38,614 bases of DNA from Candidatus Kuenenia stuttgartensis (GTDB lineage Bacteria > Planctomycetota > Planctomycetia > Pirellulales > UBA1268), in the NCBI GenBank assembly GCA_945870505.1, contig CAMBSN010000021.1, forward strand, positions 1 through 38,614, given 5' to 3'. A program made the translations under genes and the position numbers. Positions 34,982 through 38,614 of this stretch are shown here, piece after piece; within the stretch, counting starts at the first letter, position 1, and each line of letters begins with the position of its first letter. The notes beneath the pieces were generated by a model. That model had not been told where the DNA came from, made no database searches, and was given only the letters and a program-made list of their open reading frames with translations.

Positions 34982-36649
34982 ATGATGGCCGCGGCCACGA
35001 TCGCCAGCGGCGTCGAGGTCGATCCTGCCGTCCTTGAGGCCCAGCAGGCCAGGATCGACGCGATCCGCCGGGCCACGCCAGCGGCCGTGTCGATCTTCGC
35101 CGGCGAATCCGGAGGAGGCTCCGGTGTGCTGCTCACCCGCGATGGGTATGCCGCCACCAACTTTCACGTCGTGCAGGCGGCGGGCCCGGCGGTCACCTGC
35201 GGGCTCGCTGACGGACGGCTCTACGACGCGGCGCTCGTGGGCATCGATCCCACCGGCGACCTCGCAATCGTGAAACTGCTCGGTCGCGATGATTTTCCGG
35301 TCGCCGGGTTGGCCGACAGTGATCGCGTGCAGGTTGGCGACGAATGCTTTGCGATCGGCAACCCCTTCCTGCTCGGCACCGATCTGCAGCCCTCGATCAG
35401 CGCGGGCATCGTCTCGGGCGTGCACCGCTACCAGTTTCCCGCGGGCACGATCCTGGAATACACCGATTGCATCCAGGTCGATGCCGCGATCAATCCGGGT
35501 AACTCCGGTGGCGGCCTCTTCGATGCAGTGGGGAGGCTGATCGGCATCAACGGCCGGGCGTCGTTCGAGAAGCGGGGACGCGTGAACGTCGGCGCCGGAT
35601 ATGCGATCTCGGCGAACCAACTGCGAAACTTCCTCGGGGCGCTCCGGTCAGGTCGCATCTGCGACCATGCGACGCTCGGCGCGACGGTCTCGACCGCCGT
35701 GGATGGCCGCGTGGTGGTGGCGGATATCCTCGAATCGTCCGACGCCTGGCGGCGCGGGCTGCGGTACGACGACGAGATCGTGTCGCTCGCGGGCCGGCCG
35801 GTGCGGACGGTAAACGCGTTCAAGAACGTGCTCGGCATCCTGCCCGCGGGATGGCAGGTGCCGCTCGTGATCCGCAGGGACGGCCGCCGGCAGGACCTGC
35901 TCGTGCGACTGCACGCGGTGCATTCACCGGCAAAACTCGCAGAACTCGCCAGCGGCGACGCCGCCGAAGAGTCGCGGGGTGGCAGCGATGGGCCGGAGGT
36001 GCCGGCGGCGGTTCGCCACGTCTACGAGCGGCGGGCCGGATTCGCCAACCATCACTTCAATGTTGTCGAGCGGGATCGCGTCGCGGCGGGGCTCGCCGCC
36101 ATTCGCGACGCGCGGCCGGACGGGCCGTGGGTGCTGGCCGGTCAGCTTGCGGCCGGTGGCGAGTTTCGCATCGAGCTCTCCGACGCCACGGCGACGATCG
36201 ACCTGCCCACCGGCACCTCGACGCTCGCGGGTGAGGACGAGTTCGACCGCCAGCCGGTGCCTCCGGGCAGCGGCGGTCTCCTGCCGGCGCTTGTGCTCTG
36301 GCGACGGCTCGTCGTCGAGGGCCCTACGGCGGTGGGGCAGACCATCTTCTGGGGAACCGCGCCGCGGCAGCCCGCCACGTTTGCGGCCGACGCGGCGGGG
36401 GAACTCGTTGACGTGCTCGAATCGGCGGTGGCCGGCGTGGTGGCCCGGTTTGGTGTGGACGCCGCCGGCCGCGTCGTGTGGATCGACCTCTGGACGTCGC
36501 CCGACGCCGATCCGTGTGAGGTGAGGCTCACGTGGCCGGAGGAGGGCACCGCGGGCGGGATGCCGTTATCGATGGAGGCCAGCTTTGGCAGCGAGCCCTT
36601 CGCAACCTTCGTGATGGATGCGCCCGCGGCAGCGGAGGCATCGCGATGA
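34982..36649 (+). CDS. HtrA/DegP-like serine protease with PDZ domain (triad intact)
   Basis: From the ATG at 34982 the protein is 555 residues long. The trypsin-like domain has all three catalytic residues: H62 in TNFHVV, D93 in TGDLAIVKL and S175 in NPGNSGGGL. A PDZ domain follows (about 235-310; VVVADILESSDAWRRGLRYDDEIVSL). A C-terminal region of about 240 residues has no recognised family. The enzyme is expected to degrade or sense misfolded envelope proteins. The start is uncertain. MMAAATIASG lacks the basic segment of a signal peptide, while the upstream in-frame RHRGLRGLVV provides it without an ATG. Candidates are a GTG at 34970 or the ATG at 34796, inside the repeats and preceded by AGGAA. 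It overlaps the next gene by four bases. Confidence 0.88.
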   Translation: MMAAATIASGVEVDPAVLEAQQARIDAIRRATPAAVSIFAGESGGGSGVLLTRDGYAATNFHVVQAAGPAVTCGLADGRLYDAALVGIDPTGDLAIVKLLGRDDFPVAGLADSDRVQVGDECFAIGNPFLLGTDLQPSISAGIVSGVHRYQFPAGTILEYTDCIQVDAAINPGNSGGGLFDAVGRLIGINGRASFEKRGRVNVGAGYAISANQLRNFLGALRSGRICDHATLGATVSTAVDGRVVVADILESSDAWRRGLRYDDEIVSLAGRPVRTVNAFKNVLGILPAGWQVPLVIRRDGRRQDLLVRLHAVHSPAKLAELASGDAAEESRGGSDGPEVPAAVRHVYERRAGFANHHFNVVERDRVAAGLAAIRDARPDGPWVLAGQLAAGGEFRIELSDATATIDLPTGTSTLAGEDEFDRQPVPPGSGGLLPALVLWRRLVVEGPTAVGQTIFWGTAPRQPATFAADAAGELVDVLESAVAGVVARFGVDAAGRVVWIDLWTSPDADPCEVRLTWPEEGTAGGMPLSMEASFGSEPFATFVMDAPAAAEASR

Positions 36650-37680
36650 TCCCGTGCCGTGCAGCCGCTGTCCTTATCGCGCTGCTGACGACCCGCGTGG
36701 TCGGCGCCGCGACCGAGTCGTCGCCGCAGCTGGTGGCGGCCAGCGCGGCACACAGCGTCGTCAAGATCTACGGCGCGGGCGGGCTTCGCGGCCTCGAGGC
36801 CTACCAGTCGGGGATCATCCTTTCGCCCGACGGCCGGATCGCCACCGCGATGAGCACGGTGCTCGATTCGGATGGCATCGACTGCGTGCTCGACGACGGC
36901 CGCCGCTTCGAGGCCACACCCCTGGGGGTCGATCCGCGACGGGAACTGGCGGTGCTCTCGATCGACGCCACCGACCTGCCGGCGGCCTTGCCCGCGGAGG
37001 AGCGTGTGGCGGCGGGCACGCGGGTGCTGGCGGTGTCGAACATGTTCGGCGTTGCCGTCGGCGATGAGCGGGCGAGCGTGCAGCGGGGCGTGATCGCGTC
37101 GGTCGTGCCGCTTGAGGCACGACGGGGCGCCGCCGATGCCCCGTACACCGGCATGGTCTACGTGCTCGACTTCACGACCAACAATCCCGGCTCACCGGGC
37201 GGTGCGATCGTTGACTCCCGCGGGCGGCTGCTCGGAATGATCGGCAAGGAACTGCGGTCGTCGGCCGGCGGCATCTGGCTCAACTACGCCCTGCCCGTGG
37301 ACGAACTGCTGGTCGGCTGCGAGGCGATCGTCGCGGGTAGCGGCGTGGCGGCTCCTGCGGCCGCCGCGACACCATTTGATCTGGGGCTCCTCGGGATCGT
37401 GCTCGTGCCGGACCTCCTCGACCGCACGCCCCCGTTCGTCGAGACGGTGCTTCCGGGATCGGCGGCGGCACGGGCTGGGCTCGCCGCGGACGACCTGCTG
37501 ATCGCTGTCGGCGCTCGGGCGGTCGGTTCGCACGCCGCTGCGGAGCGGGCCGTGGGGGCGATTCCTTCAGGCGATCCGGTGCGGCTCTCAGTCATCCGCA
37601 CGGGGACGGTCGTGGACTATGAACTCGGCCCGAGGCCGGCGGTGGCGGAAGGCCGAGCGCCGCAGGGAGCCACGCCATGA
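36646..37680 (+). CDS. HtrA-like pseudoprotease with PDZ domain
   Basis: The 344-residue protein has a signal peptide (MIPCRAAAVLIALLTTRVVGA). The chymotrypsin-like fold is clearly recognisable (SGIILSPDGRIATA, GRRFEATPLGVDPRRELAVLSIDA, NNPGSPGGAIVDSRGRLLGMI), but the triad is lost. The TNxHVV histidine aligns with S70 (AMSTV), the aspartate of TDLAVL with E100 (RELAVL), and the serine of GNSGG with P184 (GSPGG). A PDZ domain follows (about 245-325; FVETVLPGSAAARAGLAADDLLIAVG). It should be unable to cleave peptides but could bind them. The ATG overlaps the TGA of the active protease as ATGA, so the two are made together. It is likely a regulator or adaptor. Confidence 0.9.
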   Translation: MIPCRAAAVLIALLTTRVVGAATESSPQLVAASAAHSVVKIYGAGGLRGLEAYQSGIILSPDGRIATAMSTVLDSDGIDCVLDDGRRFEATPLGVDPRRELAVLSIDATDLPAALPAEERVAAGTRVLAVSNMFGVAVGDERASVQRGVIASVVPLEARRGAADAPYTGMVYVLDFTTNNPGSPGGAIVDSRGRLLGMIGKELRSSAGGIWLNYALPVDELLVGCEAIVAGSGVAAPAAAATPFDLGLLGIVLVPDLLDRTPPFVETVLPGSAAARAGLAADDLLIAVGARAVGSHAAAERAVGAIPSGDPVRLSVIRTGTVVDYELGPRPAVAEGRAPQGATP

Positions 37681-38614
37681 ACTGGCCGCACGGCATGCTG
37701 AAGCTTGTGGTGGCGTCGATGCTTTCCACGGTGGGCGGTGCCGCGACCGCGGGCGAGCCGACGCTCGCCGAAGAGGCGGCGTTTGGCGCGGCGGTGAGGC
37801 AGGTTGCCGGTGCCGTGGTGCGGATCGAGCCCGTCGCTGGCGCAGCCGTGGCGGGGGCCGCCGGCGAGGAGGCGGGCGTGGCCTCGGGGCCATCGACGGG
37901 GCTCGTGGTCGATTCGGCGGGGCTCGTGCTCACCACGTCGTTCGCCGTGCCCGAGACCGCTCGCGAGGCGGTGGTGGTGCTGCCCGATGGCCGCCGCGTG
38001 GCGGCCAAGCCTCTCGGCCGCGACGTGCCACGGGGCATCGTGCTCCTGAAGACCGACCCGATTCCGGCCGCGCCGGTGATCGAGCCGGCGCCTCGCGGCA
38101 GTCTTGCGCCGGGCCAGTGGACGATCGCCGTCGGCCGCGGCTGGTCGGCCGCCGAGCCGAGCGTGTCGGTGGGCATCCTGTCCGCGGTGGAACGCGGCTG
38201 GGGGCTCGCCGTGCAGACCGACGCGGCGGTCTCGCCAATGAACTACGGAGGTCCGCTCATCGACATCGCCGGTCGGGTGATCGGCATCGTGGCGCCGCTC
38301 CCTGCCGAGCCCGCGAAGATGATGCGAGGCACGGAGCTCTACGACGCCGGCATCGGCTTCGCGGTGCCGCTCGAGGACCTGCTCGCGGTGCTTCCGCGGC
38401 TCGCCGCAGGAGAGTCGCTCGGGAGCGGCATCCTCGGTATCGGTTATCGATCGCGGGATGCGATCAACGGCTCTCCTGTTATTGCGTCGGTGCGCCAGGG
38501 CTCCCCCGCCGCCCGTGCCGGCCTCCGGCCGGGTGATCGAATCGTCGCCGTAGACGGTCGTCTGGTCCGGCGGATCGCCGACGTGCGGCACGCGGTTGCG
38601 CCGCGGCATGCGGG
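37677..38614 (+). CDS. Second HtrA-like pseudoprotease (3' truncated by window end)
   Basis: The visible 312 residues start with a signal peptide (MLKLVVASMLSTVGGAATAG). The protease-like fold continues with GLVVDSAGLVLTTSFAV, PDGRRVAAKPLGRDVPRG and SPMNYGGPLIDIAGRVIGI. The histidine position is F89, the aspartate position G120, and the serine position Y190 (MNYGG instead of GNSGG), so all three catalytic residues are replaced, by residues different from those in the preceding pseudoprotease. A PDZ domain starts at about 250 (ILGIGYRSR, GSPAARAGLRPGDRIVAVDG) and reaches the window edge. The ATG overlaps the previous TGA by four bases. There is no stop before 38614. Confidence 0.88.
   Translation, partial: MNWPHGMLKLVVASMLSTVGGAATAGEPTLAEEAAFGAAVRQVAGAVVRIEPVAGAAVAGAAGEEAGVASGPSTGLVVDSAGLVLTTSFAVPETAREAVVVLPDGRRVAAKPLGRDVPRGIVLLKTDPIPAAPVIEPAPRGSLAPGQWTIAVGRGWSAAEPSVSVGILSAVERGWGLAVQTDAAVSPMNYGGPLIDIAGRVIGIVAPLPAEPAKMMRGTELYDAGIGFAVPLEDLLAVLPRLAAGESLGSGILGIGYRSRDAINGSPVIASVRQGSPAARAGLRPGDRIVAVDGRLVRRIADVRHAVAPRHA

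Overview
The window looks like a chromosomal segment of a GC-rich planctomycete (Pirellulales-like). The evidence is the set of PEP-CTERM proteins with the VPEP / hydrophobic / Arg-rich tail, a DUF1571 protein, a MoxR-DUF58-BatA-VWA gene train with very large exported neighbours, and short intergenic palindromes of the TAGCACAGGTT..AACCTGTG type. This assignment is inferred from gene content. No rRNA or other phylogenetic marker is present.

Bases 1-3,670 form an accessory, eroded region. It holds an exact 3' half of a tRNA-Phe without its 5' half, a MNT/HEPN nucleotidyltransferase pair whose HEPN partner is short, PEP-CTERM fossils, IS3-family right-end fragments, and two copies of a block with four direct repeats at about 21-bp spacing. 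Between these lie an intact thioredoxin-like protein and a miniature PEP-CTERM protein that appears to be an internally deleted sulfatase-modifying-factor-like gene. Bases 3,671-6,283 hold two intact PEP-CTERM proteins, convergent around a hairpin. Bases 6,838-9,880 carry a DUF1571 protein and a three-domain glutaminase (glutaminase-STAS-cyclic-nucleotide domain). Bases 10,110-13,668 carry a sulfotransferase followed by a tandem double glycosyltransferase. A methyltransferase and an HU-like protein follow on the minus strand.

From 15,697 to the right edge everything is on the plus strand. The order is a 1,460-residue PQQ-type beta-propeller protein, an alpha-alpha toroid (prenyltransferase/squalene-cyclase-like) protein, MoxR ATPase, DUF58, a BatA-like VWA protein, a second membrane VWA protein, a DUF4175-like membrane protein, a coiled-coil exported protein, a helical-repeat exported protein, an exported beta-rich protein, and three consecutive HtrA-like proteins. 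Many junctions are ATGA overlaps or gaps of a few bases, so much of this is probably co-transcribed. The first HtrA-like protein keeps His, Asp and Ser. The second and third have lost all three, so the train ends in one apparent protease and two apparent pseudoproteases. My inference is a MoxR-driven, VWA-based assembly or quality-control machine at the cell envelope, with the HtrA-like trio as its periplasmic arm.

A separate layer is a repeat family: at least ten copies of a 23-bp palindrome, and a 136-bp unit with 16-bp terminal inverted repeats. At two loci 20.8 kb apart these form the same 214-bp arrangement. Copies interrupt the plus-strand gene train twice, and one inverted copy lies on the apparent 5' end of the active HtrA-like gene.
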